Assembly (NCBI GenBank): GCA_947378615.1
Contig: CANCKV010000119.1
Span: 1-8,300 of the forward strand
Length of the DNA: 8,300 bases
Direction: 5' to 3'
DNA from: Chitinophagaceae bacterium
GTDB lineage: Bacteria; Bacteroidota; Bacteroidia; Chitinophagales; Chitinophagaceae
Positions 1-6,220 of this stretch are shown here, piece by piece. Under the pieces are notes generated by a model, which had not been told where the DNA came from, searched no databases, and was given only the letters and a program-made list of their open reading frames with translations. Made by a program: the position numbers and the translations under genes. Every line of letters begins with the position of its first letter. Positions within the stretch are counted from its first letter, which is position 1.

Positions 1-229
1 CATGAAGAGTTCCATGGGCAGGTGGCGTTATTATAGAGTAGGTTAATGTTAGTCCCGTTGTGGAATCATACGTAGGGAAATAGCTGTCTATCACATAGCT
101 ACTTGCATTTTCACAAATGTTCAATGCTTGATTCGCACCCCCTATAAAGCTCGGTGAAGCCGTTTGTGCAAAACTGTTTAAGATAAAACAAGAAGAAACA
201 AGCAAAAAGAGTAAAAATCTTCTTTTCAT
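1..229 (-). CDS. Secreted surface protein, N-terminal fragment (runs off window)
   Basis: An open frame reads leftward from an ATG at 227-229 to the window edge with no stop, giving 76 residues of a longer protein. It starts with a clear Sec signal peptide: basic MKRR, a hydrophobic core (FLLFLLVSSCFIL) and a probable cleavage site after NSFA, before Q22. The mature part is rich in Ser, Thr and Tyr. It contains a stretch ending LTYSIITPPAHGTL, which resembles the start of the Ig/cadherin-like beta-sandwich repeats of large Bacteroidota adhesins and type IX-secreted proteins. That family resemblance is from memory of such repeats and is not proven here. The protein therefore probably acts at the cell surface or outside the cell. 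No regulatory site is evident upstream; 230-450 is AT-rich and appears non-coding. Confidence 0.72.
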   Translation of the reverse strand, partial: MKRRFLLFLLVSSCFILNSFAQTASPSFIGGANQALNICENASSYVIDSYFPTYDSTTGLTLTYSIITPPAHGTLH

Positions 230-450
230 GACAATAATTTTTTTTAATGATACTTTATAAAATGGGATTGCTGCCTAAATAATTGTTAGTATTTAATAAA
301 ACACAAATTTTAACAGCAAGATTAAGGACATATTTTGAATAATTAACTTAAAATAGATGAGTATAGTGAAATTTAACTGCATTCACTAATAATATACAAG
401 CCAAAACTTTCTTTGGTGAGGTTGTTACAGCATGCACACTTAAAAAGAAA

Positions 451-476
451 GTGACAGTTCAGAGGTAATTTTTATA
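451..476 (+). repeat. Left terminal inverted repeat of the IS66 element
   Basis: This 26-bp end is the reverse complement of 2021-2046 except at four positions (10, 17, 18 and 19 from the tip). The outer nine bases GTGACAGTT and the block AGAGGT are identical at both ends. Similarity stops abruptly outside 451, which fixes the element boundary. Confidence 0.9.
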
Positions 477-515
477 GATAGCACAATAATACAATAATTT
501 TTACGTTATTAATAT

Positions 516-1985
516 GTGATTTCATTAGAAGAGAGAATATTATTTTTAGAAACAGAGAATGCGAATCTTTTGCTAGAGAATTTGACTCAAATCAAATCTA
601 CTGCAAATCTTACTGCACAGGTATTAACACTTACAGAAACTATCAATAAACTTCTTGAAGAACTCACTGAATTGAAATCAAGGGTTGCCAAAAACAGCAG
701 TAATAGTAGTAAACCCCCATCTACAGATATAAGGCGTACAAAGAGCTTACGGGAAAGTTCGGAACTAAAGTCAGGCGGGCAGACAGGTCATAAGGGTAGC
801 AACCTTCCCATGGTGTCCAATCCCGACAAGGTTGAGGTTCATCCTGTTGAGAGTTGTAGAGGCTGTGGCGGAAACCTAAGGGAGATCAATGTTCAAGGCT
901 ATGACCGTAGGCAGGTGTTTGACCTTCCTCCCATTCGCATGGAAGTGACCGAACACGCCTGTGAAATCAAGTGTTGCCCACATTGTCAAACGGAAAATAA
1001 GGGCATTTTTCCTATTGATGTGAATCAGCCTACCCAATATGGCAATAATTTGAAAGGATGGTGTGTCTATCTGTCTGCCTATCACTTCGTTCCTTATGAG
1101 CGTTGTTCACAGCTTATACGTGACCTTACGGGAATGGCTCCAAGTAAAGGAACATTGGTGAACTTCAACAATTTGATGCGTCAGAATTTGGTTGATTCGG
1201 GCTTTGAGGCTGATTTGAAGGAAAAGCTGTTGGCTTCGGATGTATGTTATGCGGATGAGACTGGCTATTATTTTGATGACGCAAGGAACTGGCTGCATAC
1301 TGTTTCCACAGAAGATTTGACTTATTATTACCCACATGTAAAGAGGGGGCAGGAAGCCATGAAGGACATGGGACTGTTGCCATTGTATACGGGAGTGCTA
1401 GTACACGACTTTTGGAAAAGTTATCTGGAATATGAAAACTGCAAACATTCCTTATGCAATACACACCACTTGCGGGATCTCTCCTTCTGTGAAGAACAGG
1501 AGAAAAATGAATGGGCTGTCAAGATGAAGAAGATGTTGCTGGAATTGAAGGCTGAGGTAGATAATTGCAAAGAAAATGGACTAGCCGCCATTGAACCTGA
1601 GCAGTTGATTATCTTGGAAAACAGGTATGATGCCCTTGTAGATGAGGGTTATCAGAAATATCCATTCCCCGTGAAGGAGACGGGAAAAAGGGGAAGCGTC
1701 AAAAAGACAAAGTCTCAAAACATGATGGAAAGGTTCAAGAACCATAAAGATAAAGTCCTCCGTTTCATAAGGGACTTCAGGGTGCCATTCGGAAACAATA
1801 TCGCCGAACAGGCCATGAGAATGACAAAAGTCAAACTGAAAATTTCTGGGTGCTTCCGAAGTACAGAGGGGGTCGAATCGTTTGCTCTAAATAGGAGTTA
1901 TATTGATACCAATCGAAAGCAAGGGAACGATATCATGAAGGCAATTGGATTGGCAATAAATGGAAAACCCATTTTTGCAAGATAG
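516..1985 (+). CDS. tnpC: IS66-family DDE transposase
   Basis: 489 residues, catalysing cut-and-paste or replicative movement of the surrounding element by binding its inverted repeats. Domain order: an N-terminal leucine-rich coiled coil (about 1-58); the IS66 linker NSSNSSKPPSTD (60-71); a zinc-binding domain with cysteine pairs C114/C117 and C154/C157; then the catalytic core. Likely DDE residues are D247 (in ADETGY), D298 (in VHDFWKSY) and E431 (in NNIAEQAMR). The family motifs CNTHHLRDL (314-322) and the C-terminal SGCFRS (444-449) are present. No frameshift or truncation is seen, so it is probably active. The GTG at 516 is chosen because a stop lies two codons upstream (510-512) and no internal ATG precedes the conserved linker. 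An overlapping ATG at 514 is followed at once by TGA, so it cannot start the protein. Confidence 0.96.
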   Translation: MISLEERILFLETENANLLLENLTQIKSTANLTAQVLTLTETINKLLEELTELKSRVAKNSSNSSKPPSTDIRRTKSLRESSELKSGGQTGHKGSNLPMVSNPDKVEVHPVESCRGCGGNLREINVQGYDRRQVFDLPPIRMEVTEHACEIKCCPHCQTENKGIFPIDVNQPTQYGNNLKGWCVYLSAYHFVPYERCSQLIRDLTGMAPSKGTLVNFNNLMRQNLVDSGFEADLKEKLLASDVCYADETGYYFDDARNWLHTVSTEDLTYYYPHVKRGQEAMKDMGLLPLYTGVLVHDFWKSYLEYENCKHSLCNTHHLRDLSFCEEQEKNEWAVKMKKMLLELKAEVDNCKENGLAAIEPEQLIILENRYDALVDEGYQKYPFPVKETGKRGSVKKTKSQNMMERFKNHKDKVLRFIRDFRVPFGNNIAEQAMRMTKVKLKISGCFRSTEGVESFALNRSYIDTNRKQGNDIMKAIGLAINGKPIFAR

Positions 1986-2020
1986 TGATGTGTCTAATAT
2001 GGTAAGTTCGCAGATAAATG

Positions 2021-2046
2021 TATAAAACGAACCTCTAAACTGTCAC
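2021..2046 (-). repeat. Right terminal inverted repeat of the IS66 element
   Basis: Read on the minus strand this end begins GTGACAGTTTAGAGGT and pairs with 451-476 (22 of 26 identical). It begins 35 bp after the transposase stop codon. The bases beyond 2046 show no symmetry with those before 451. Confidence 0.9.
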
Positions 2047-2111
2047 AAAAAATCAAAACCTTGTAATTGGGGCTGTTTGCTTTATAATTTGGGGGTAATT
2101 TAAATCGTAAC

Positions 2112-2282
2112 ATGGAGATTCGATGTTGTTTTTTAGTAATTAGATGCAAAAACAGAGATCAGCAGATGCAAAAAAGAGATCAGCAGTTGCAAAAAATAGA
2201 TCAGCAGTTGCAAAAAAGAGATCAGAAGATGCAAAAAAGAGTTCAGAAGATACAAGTTGATAACATCGATGTTGTTTTTTAG
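2112..2282 (+). CDS. Doubtful 56-residue heptad-repeat small ORF
   Basis: From an ATG at 2112 a frame stays open through the 21-bp repeats to a TAG at 2280. It gives a perfect seven-residue periodicity: MQKRDQQ, LQKIDQQ, LQKRDQK, MQKRVQK, then IQVDNIDVVF at the C-terminus. The Met/Leu/Ile at each first heptad position and the Gln/Lys/Asp content are compatible with a short charged coiled coil. A possible promoter precedes it, with TTG at 2061 and TATAATTTG at 2083-2091, which is one base longer than TAnnTTTG. Against coding: a repeat unit divisible by three keeps every frame open, and the minus strand is also open here (2140-2382). Nothing similar is recognised, and the same C-terminal words recur behind stop codons downstream. 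I regard it as a candidate only, more likely a by-product of repeat expansion. Confidence 0.17.
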   Translation: MEIRCCFLVIRCKNRDQQMQKRDQQLQKIDQQLQKRDQKMQKRVQKIQVDNIDVVF

Positions 2283-2413
2283 TGATCACAGATGTAAAAA
2301 AGAGATCAGAAGATACAAGTTGACAACATCGATGTTGTATTTTAGTGATCAGCAGATGCAAAAAAGAGATGCGAAGATACAATCTGATAGCTTCGATGTT
2401 GTTTTTTAGTGGT
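2121..2413. repeat. Modular three-unit repeat array (A-B-C)
   Basis: This stretch is built of three short modules. A (20 bp) is CGATGTTGTTTTTTAGTGAT, at 2121, 2267, 2330 and 2394. B (mostly 21 bp) begins CAGCAGATGC and ends in an A-run plus GAGAT; it lies at 2141 (19-bp variant), 2160, 2181, 2202, 2223, 2287 (20 bp) and 2350. C (23 bp) begins CAGAAGATACAAG, at 2244, 2307 and 2371. The order is A-B-B-B-B-B-C-A-B-C-A-B-C-A, so B has been locally amplified and A-B-C repeats with a period of about 63-64 bp. Each C-A junction makes a palindrome; the best is the 16-bp ACAACATCGATGTTGT at 2323-2338. Units are imperfect and there are no unique spacers, so this is not a CRISPR array. Function is unknown. 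Confidence 0.9.
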
Positions 2414-2420
2414 CGATTTG

Positions 2421-2460
2421 GGAATGTAAGGGAATGTAAGGGAATGTGAGGGAATGTAAT
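2421..2460. repeat. Tandem repeat, four 10-bp units
   Basis: Four adjacent copies of GGAATGTAAG: the first two are identical, the third has TGAG at its end and the fourth ends in AAT. It follows the A-B-C array after a 7-bp gap but is unrelated in sequence. A 10-bp unit is close to one helical turn, so copies would present the same DNA face. No function can be read from it. Confidence 0.88.
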
Positions 2461-2498
2461 CTAAACCTATTATTAAGAAAATAAGATGACCAAACAAT

Positions 2499-2532
2499 TA
2501 AGGGATGCTGAAATTACATTTAGCACCCCTTA
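2499..2532 (-). terminator. Probable terminator of cdd
   Basis: A hairpin 62 bp beyond the cdd stop codon. On the minus strand the arms TAAGGGGTGCT and AGCATCCCTTA pair over 11 positions with one G-U wobble, around a 12-base loop (2510-2521). On the plus strand the same position is an A-C mismatch, so the structure favours minus-strand transcription. The tract after it (AATTGTTTGG) is only moderately U-rich, which lowers confidence in efficient termination. Confidence 0.6.
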
Positions 2533-2594
2533 TTAATTTTTACTTAGTCTTACATAAATGCAGCGAAATAGAGCTTACAGGTAACCCAATTTGC

Positions 2595-3077
2595 TTAAGA
2601 AAACGCTTCTCCATCAAAAGCAAGCGGAAGCAATTGACTTGACTGAGCAATTATTATTACTTTTCCTTCCATTCCACTTAATATGAGTCTTATTGGTTGA
2701 TTTACCCTCATTTCAAATTCTTTTAGAGCTTGCCTACACATGCCACAGGGACATAGAGGAATGTGGCTTGACCCATTTAAATTACGGTAACTTATTGCTA
2801 GTGTGTCAATTGGAACATCAGGGAATAATTGAGCTGTAGAGGCTAATAATGCTCTTTCTGCACATATTCCAACAGGATAACTTGCATTCTCTTGATTACT
2901 TCCTTTTACAAAATCACCTGAAGTTAAACTTGCATAAGCGCCTACAAGGAAATTTGAATAAGGGGCGTAAGCAAGTTTTGTTGCTTTACGTGCTTCTGTA
3001 ACTAACAAGGCATCTGTATCAGATAATTCAGAAATAGAATTATATTCTTCATAGCTAAAACTAAAATTCTTCTCCAT
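2595..3077 (-). CDS. cdd: Cytidine deaminase
   Basis: 160 residues, the usual size for a homotetrameric-type cytoplasmic cytidine deaminase. It hydrolyses cytidine and deoxycytidine to uridine and deoxyuridine in pyrimidine salvage. The zinc site is clear: ENASYPVGICAERA, with C72 as a zinc ligand and E74 as the proton shuttle, then PCGMC (110-114) supplying C111 and C114. The upstream YAPYSNFLVGA (38-48) and N61/E63 of the nucleoside-binding segment are also in place. The only plausible start is the ATG at 3075-3077. It lies 108 bp downstream of the AraC-family gene on the same strand, so co-transcription is possible, but it is a housekeeping function with no obvious link to sugar-acid breakdown. 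A terminator-like hairpin follows at 2499-2532. Confidence 0.95.
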   Translation of the reverse strand: MEKNFSFSYEEYNSISELSDTDALLVTEARKATKLAYAPYSNFLVGAYASLTSGDFVKGSNQENASYPVGICAERALLASTAQLFPDVPIDTLAISYRNLNGSSHIPLCPCGMCRQALKEFEMRVNQPIRLILSGMEGKVIIIAQSSQLLPLAFDGEAFS

Positions 3078-3185
3078 AATTTTTTATTGATTGTTTGATA
3101 AAAATAATTAATGTTTTTATATAACCTAATTTATGCCCAAAATTTAATATATTTTACTCTATATCGCTATTCTCTGTGAGTTACA

Positions 3186-4064
3186 TTACATACTCCAATG
3201 CTTTTTTCTATATTCTAATGGTGTAATGCCATTTATCATTTTAAAATATCTATTAAAATGAGATGAGTTATTGAAACCACATTCTCCAAATATAATAGCA
3301 ATACTCTTTTCCGTTTCAGATAATAGCTTACAAGCATGGCTGACTCTCATTTCCATTAAAAATTGTGAAAATGTCTTCTTAGTTCTAACTTTAAAAAATC
3401 GACAAAAGGCATTTGGGCTCAGATTCGCCTGAGCAGAAATATCTTCTAAAGTGATGTTCTGATTAAAGTTATCTACTAAATATTGAAACACAGTATTCAT
3501 TCGTTCACCTTCTTTTGCAGTGTTAGGATGCTGCATATTATTGATAGTAATCAATTGTAATTCTTTTGAAATGGATAGTGTATATAATATTTGTAATAAA
3601 ACTAAAAGCCTTTCACCTGAATGTGCTACCTGTAAAGTTTGCAAATAACCCAAAACTGTATCCTTTGTGTCTCCATATATTTTTATGCCATGTTTTGCTT
3701 TTTCAAGTAAGTCGAGGATTAATTTGTTTTCAGGTAGATGCATAAATTTATCACCAAAAACATCAGGTAAAAAATGTAACACATTTGATTCAGCCCAAAG
3801 TTGTGAATCTTTTTTAAAATAGGCTTCATCACATTTCCATAAATGTGGCAAATTACTTCCCAATAAAACCATATCTCCTTCATTAAAATGGTCTATATCG
3901 TTTCCTATAAATTGTGTACCTGTACCTTTTTCGATATATACCAACTCAATTTCAGGGTGATAATGCCATTCATTATAAAAATAAGGAACCCGCTCATAAC
4001 GATTGCTAAATGAGTGGGAAGGATTTACATAAATTTTGAGCAACTTAGGCTTCATAATAATCAA
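3186..4064 (-). CDS. AraC-family transcriptional regulator with cupin sensor domain
   Basis: 292 residues. The N-terminal half carries a cupin-type ligand-binding fold (about 30-105), marked by WHYHPEIELVYIEKG (33-47) and GDMVLLGSNLPH (63-74). The C-terminal 100 residues form the double helix-turn-helix DNA-binding domain: the first around ITLEDISAQANLSPNAF (204-220), the second around SIAIIFGECGFNNSSHF (254-270) followed by the family signature NRYFKMINGITPLEYRK. The gene is transcribed away from the dehydratase-SDR-hydrolase operon across a shared 365-bp control region, the usual arrangement for a local sugar-responsive activator; that role and the inducer are inferred. The start could be M1 (4064) or M4 (4055), as neither has a distinguishing ribosome site. 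It is complete, with no damaged motif. Confidence 0.92.
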   Translation of the reverse strand: MIIMKPKLLKIYVNPSHSFSNRYERVPYFYNEWHYHPEIELVYIEKGTGTQFIGNDIDHFNEGDMVLLGSNLPHLWKCDEAYFKKDSQLWAESNVLHFLPDVFGDKFMHLPENKLILDLLEKAKHGIKIYGDTKDTVLGYLQTLQVAHSGERLLVLLQILYTLSISKELQLITINNMQHPNTAKEGERMNTVFQYLVDNFNQNITLEDISAQANLSPNAFCRFFKVRTKKTFSQFLMEMRVSHACKLLSETEKSIAIIFGECGFNNSSHFNRYFKMINGITPLEYRKKHWSM

Positions 4065-4189
4065 TTAGTAATTTATTAAAAAATGAAGATGGTATGATTG
4101 ATAGCAAATTAAATGATTAGTTATTGCCATAATCAGTAGTCAATTCTCCATTATTCGTAGTATATAAACGCTCCTTTTTATTAAATGAA

Positions 4190-4197
4190 CAAAAATA
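4190..4197 (-). promoter_or_regulatory. Possible -7 element for the AraC-family gene
   Basis: Read on the minus strand this is TATTTTTG, an exact fit to the Bacteroidota -7 consensus TAnnTTTG. A TTTG that could act as the -33 element lies at 4216-4213, only 15 bases away, shorter than the usual spacing of about 17-23. It would give a leader of roughly 120 bases. The match is short and the region is AT-rich, so chance is a real alternative. Confidence 0.35.
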
Positions 4198-4232
4198 GGG
4201 TAAAATAGTGCGCAAAGTTGCTAAACTAACAC

Positions 4233-4256
4233 AAATGTTACATGATAATTACATTT
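4233..4256. promoter_or_regulatory. Dyad that may bind the divergent regulator
   Basis: AAATGTTA (4233-4240) and TTACATTT (4249-4256) form an inverted repeat matching at seven of eight positions around an 8-base centre. It abuts the plus-strand -7 element, where an activator contacting RNA polymerase would sit. AraC proteins more often bind direct repeats, so the assignment to the neighbouring regulator is speculative. Confidence 0.25.
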
Positions 4257-4263
4257 ACTTTTG
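4256..4263 (+). promoter_or_regulatory. Probable -7 element for the catabolic operon
   Basis: TACTTTTG matches TAnnTTTG exactly. No good TTTG or TTG lies at the expected -33 distance, which would suit a promoter that depends on an activator such as the divergent AraC-family protein. A start near 4270 would leave a leader of about 160 bases before the dehydratase gene, with the terminator hairpin at 4359-4393 inside it. Confidence 0.42.
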
Positions 4264-4358
4264 TGCCCTAGAAATATCAAACATAGATGTGTTGATTGCA
4301 TGTAATATTATTAGTATAAAGTTTTCATTTTTTCATAGGTGTGTTTTGATTATTGAAT

Positions 4359-4393
4359 AAAGCTTTCCTCTTCTGCGGAGAGCTTTCTTTTTT
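4359..4393 (+). terminator. Intrinsic terminator in the leader of the dehydratase gene
   Basis: AAAGCTTTCC (4359-4368) pairs with GGAGAGCTTT (4377-4386) as a 10-bp stem with one T-G wobble and an 8-base loop, followed by C and six T residues (4388-4393). It is a good factor-independent terminator lying only 36 bp before the ATG of the dehydratase gene and after the likely promoter. TGCGGA (4374-4379, loop and 3' arm) can instead pair with TCCGCA (4413-4418), which would break the terminator stem. This suggests attenuation, or termination of a leader RNA of about 125 bases. No leader peptide of useful length is present. Confidence 0.66.
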
Positions 4394-4429
4394 AATAAAA
4401 GCGGTTGTATTTTCCGCACAAAAAATTAT

Positions 4430-6076
4430 ATGAATAGTCCACATTTAGTATTGCAAATTGAAACTAGAGACAATGTCTTAGTCGCTTTAACTGATTTGAA
4501 AAAAGGTCAGGTTATTGACTTTAACGGAGAAAAATATTTACTGAATGAAGATGTAGATGCAAAGCATAAATTCTTTATGCAGGATATGAAACTTGGAGAA
4601 CCCATTTACATGTATGGAGTATTGGTCGGGAAAGTTCAATACGATGTAAAAAGAGGCGATCGGATGAATGTTGATAATACAAAACATGCTGCAGACCCCT
4701 ACTTTTATAGAGCTACAAATTATAAATGGACTGCACCCGATGTCTCTAAATTTGAAGGTAGAACCTTCAATGGCTATTATCGAAATGATGGCAAAGTCGG
4801 TACAGCTAATTATTGGTTATTTATTCCAACAGTATTTTGCGAAAATAGAAACCTAGATGTAATTAGAGAAGCCTTGCACAATGAATTGGGTTATGCGGTA
4901 ACTGATAAATATAAAAGCTATACCCGACAATTAATTGAAGCCTATCATAATGGAGAGGATGTTGCTAATGTCTCATTCTTACCACAAGCAAGTACTGTAA
5001 AACGTGGTATTTTCAAGAATATAGATGGAATAAAGTTTCTAAATCATCAAGGAGGTTGTGGTGGAACACGTCAGGATTCAGCAATTCTTAGCAAACTACT
5101 TGTGTCTTATGCTGATCATCCAAATGTAGCGGGCATCACTTTATTGAGTTTAGGATGCCAACATCTACAGACTTCCGACTTTGTAAATGATTTAAAACTT
5201 TACAATCCTTCTTTTAATAAACCCATACTAATTTTTGAACAACAACTAGCACAAAGTGAAGGCCAATTAATTAATGACGCTATCAGGCAAACTTTTCTAG
5301 GATTAATTGAAGCAAATAAACTAGAACGTAAACCTGCGCCTCTTTCTGCTTTAACTATTGGTGTAAAATGTGGTGGTAGCGATGGTTTTAGTGGTATATC
5401 TGCTAATCCAGCAGTTGGAGCTTGTGCGGATATGGTAGTTGCCCTAGGGGGTAAAATATTATTGGCTGAATTCCCAGAGTTAAATGGTGTTGAGCAAGAA
5501 TTGATAGACAGATGTTCTGATGAACCTACTGCACAAAAATTCATTAATTTAATGAGTAGTTACGATGCCTCTGCACATGCAGTTGGTTCAGGATTTCACA
5601 TGAATCCCTCTCCGGGAAATATAAAAGATGGGTTGATAACTGATGCCATTAAAAGTGCAGGTGCCTGCAAAAAAGGAGGTACAGCACCCGTCATTGATGT
5701 ATTAGATTATACTGAACCTGCTACAAAATCAGGTTTAAGTCTAGTTTGTACACCAGGAAACGATGTTGAAGCGACCACAGGAAAAGCAGCTAGTGGTGCT
5801 ACCCTGATTTTATTTACTACAGGCTTAGGAACACCTACAGGCAATCCTGTTTGCCCTGTAATTAAAGTTGCAAGTAATACGAAGTTGGCAACCCGAATGA
5901 GCGATATCATTGATATTAATACAGGGGATATCATAGAAGGAAAAAAGACAATTCAGCAGATGGGAGAAGAGATACTAGAATATTGTATCAAGGCAGCAAG
6001 TGGTGAGGTAATCCCTAAAGCAGTATTATTAAATCAGGATGACTTCATTCCTTGGAAAAGGGGAGTAAGCCTTTAG
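4430..6076 (+). CDS. UxaA-family sugar-acid dehydratase (altronate dehydratase type; probable L-fuconate dehydratase)
   Basis: 548 residues, somewhat longer than E. coli altronate dehydratase UxaA (about 495). An N-terminal SAF domain (about 12-75, with KHKFF at 45-49) is followed by the long UxaA/GarD catalytic region (about 110-545). Family signatures seen: GYYRNDGKVGTANYW (115-129), HQGGCGG (206-212), KCGGSDGFSGISANPAVG (313-330), EFPELNG (347-353), the glycine-rich GTPTGNPVCPVIK (467-479) and IDINTG (494-499). These enzymes are cytoplasmic, metal-dependent (iron-type) and remove water across C2-C3 of an aldonate to give the 2-keto-3-deoxy acid. E. coli UxaA uses D-altronate, but here the partner genes are an SDR and an FAH hydrolase rather than kinase/aldolase genes, so L-fuconate or a related 6-deoxy acid fits better. 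The substrate is inferred; the family is secure. First gene of the operon. Confidence 0.9.
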   Translation: MNSPHLVLQIETRDNVLVALTDLKKGQVIDFNGEKYLLNEDVDAKHKFFMQDMKLGEPIYMYGVLVGKVQYDVKRGDRMNVDNTKHAADPYFYRATNYKWTAPDVSKFEGRTFNGYYRNDGKVGTANYWLFIPTVFCENRNLDVIREALHNELGYAVTDKYKSYTRQLIEAYHNGEDVANVSFLPQASTVKRGIFKNIDGIKFLNHQGGCGGTRQDSAILSKLLVSYADHPNVAGITLLSLGCQHLQTSDFVNDLKLYNPSFNKPILIFEQQLAQSEGQLINDAIRQTFLGLIEANKLERKPAPLSALTIGVKCGGSDGFSGISANPAVGACADMVVALGGKILLAEFPELNGVEQELIDRCSDEPTAQKFINLMSSYDASAHAVGSGFHMNPSPGNIKDGLITDAIKSAGACKKGGTAPVIDVLDYTEPATKSGLSLVCTPGNDVEATTGKAASGATLILFTTGLGTPTGNPVCPVIKVASNTKLATRMSDIIDINTGDIIEGKKTIQQMGEEILEYCIKAASGEVIPKAVLLNQDDFIPWKRGVSL

Positions 6077-6080
6077 GAAG

Positions 6081-6212
6081 TATGAGCTATGAAATATGAG
6101 TTATGAAATATGAGTTATGAGTCTGTCTATTCATTTAAAACGCATAACTCATAACTCATAACTCATATTTCATAACTCATAACTCATAATTCATAACTCA
6201 TAACTCATAACT
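6081..6212. repeat. Heptamer tandem repeats in inverted orientation
   Basis: The 144-bp spacer between the dehydratase and SDR genes is almost wholly made of 7-bp units. Six copies of TATGAGT or variants (6081-6121) are followed, after 21 unrelated bases, by ten copies of CATAACT or variants (6143-6212), the same unit on the other strand. The block 6095-6121 is the exact reverse complement of 6155-6181 (27 bp, including the matching variant unit), so the transcript can form a long hairpin in several registers. The array ends 8 bp before the SDR start codon. Copy number is likely to vary by slippage. Confidence 0.95.
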
Positions 6213-6220
6213 ATTATCTC

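Larger units (their letters stand above)
451..2046 (+). mobile_element. IS66-family insertion sequence, single-transposase type, complete
   Basis: A 1596-bp element bounded by inverted repeats that start GTGACAGTTYAGAGGT at both ends and match at 22 of 26 positions. It encloses one intact IS66-type transposase and no tnpA or tnpB accessory frames, as in the one-gene (ISBst12-like) branch of the family. IS66 elements usually make 8-bp target duplications. Here the flanks are aaaagaaa (443-450) and aaaaaatc (2047-2054), which share only scattered A residues, so no convincing duplication is visible. The transposase gene looks richer in G and C than the neighbouring genes, consistent with recent arrival. 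The element sits between a surface-protein gene and a repeat array and interrupts no recognisable gene. Confidence 0.9.

Noticed and set aside
230..450. Gene-free stretch between the surface-protein gene and the insertion sequence
   Set aside because: Searched for a consensus -7 element, hairpins, RNA genes and small frames; only AT-rich sequence without a supportable feature was seen.
876..1464. Three minus-strand open frames inside the transposase gene (876-1085, 1107-1337, 1165-1464)
   Set aside because: They are overlapping antisense shadows of a gene with strong family motifs and have no protein-like features of their own.
2140..2382. 80-residue minus-strand open frame with repeated LFFASAD-type units
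   Set aside because: It is the antisense reading of the A-B-C repeat array. A 21-bp unit keeps several frames open at once, and there is no start context or recognisable family.
2121..2460. CRISPR-like look of regularly spaced repeats
   Set aside because: The units abut or share interspersed modules, there are no unique spacers of constant length, and no cas genes are nearby.
4668..5934. Open frames at 4668-4856 (plus), 5200-5544 and 5707-5934 (minus)
   Set aside because: All lie inside the dehydratase gene, whose conserved motifs span these regions in the true frame.
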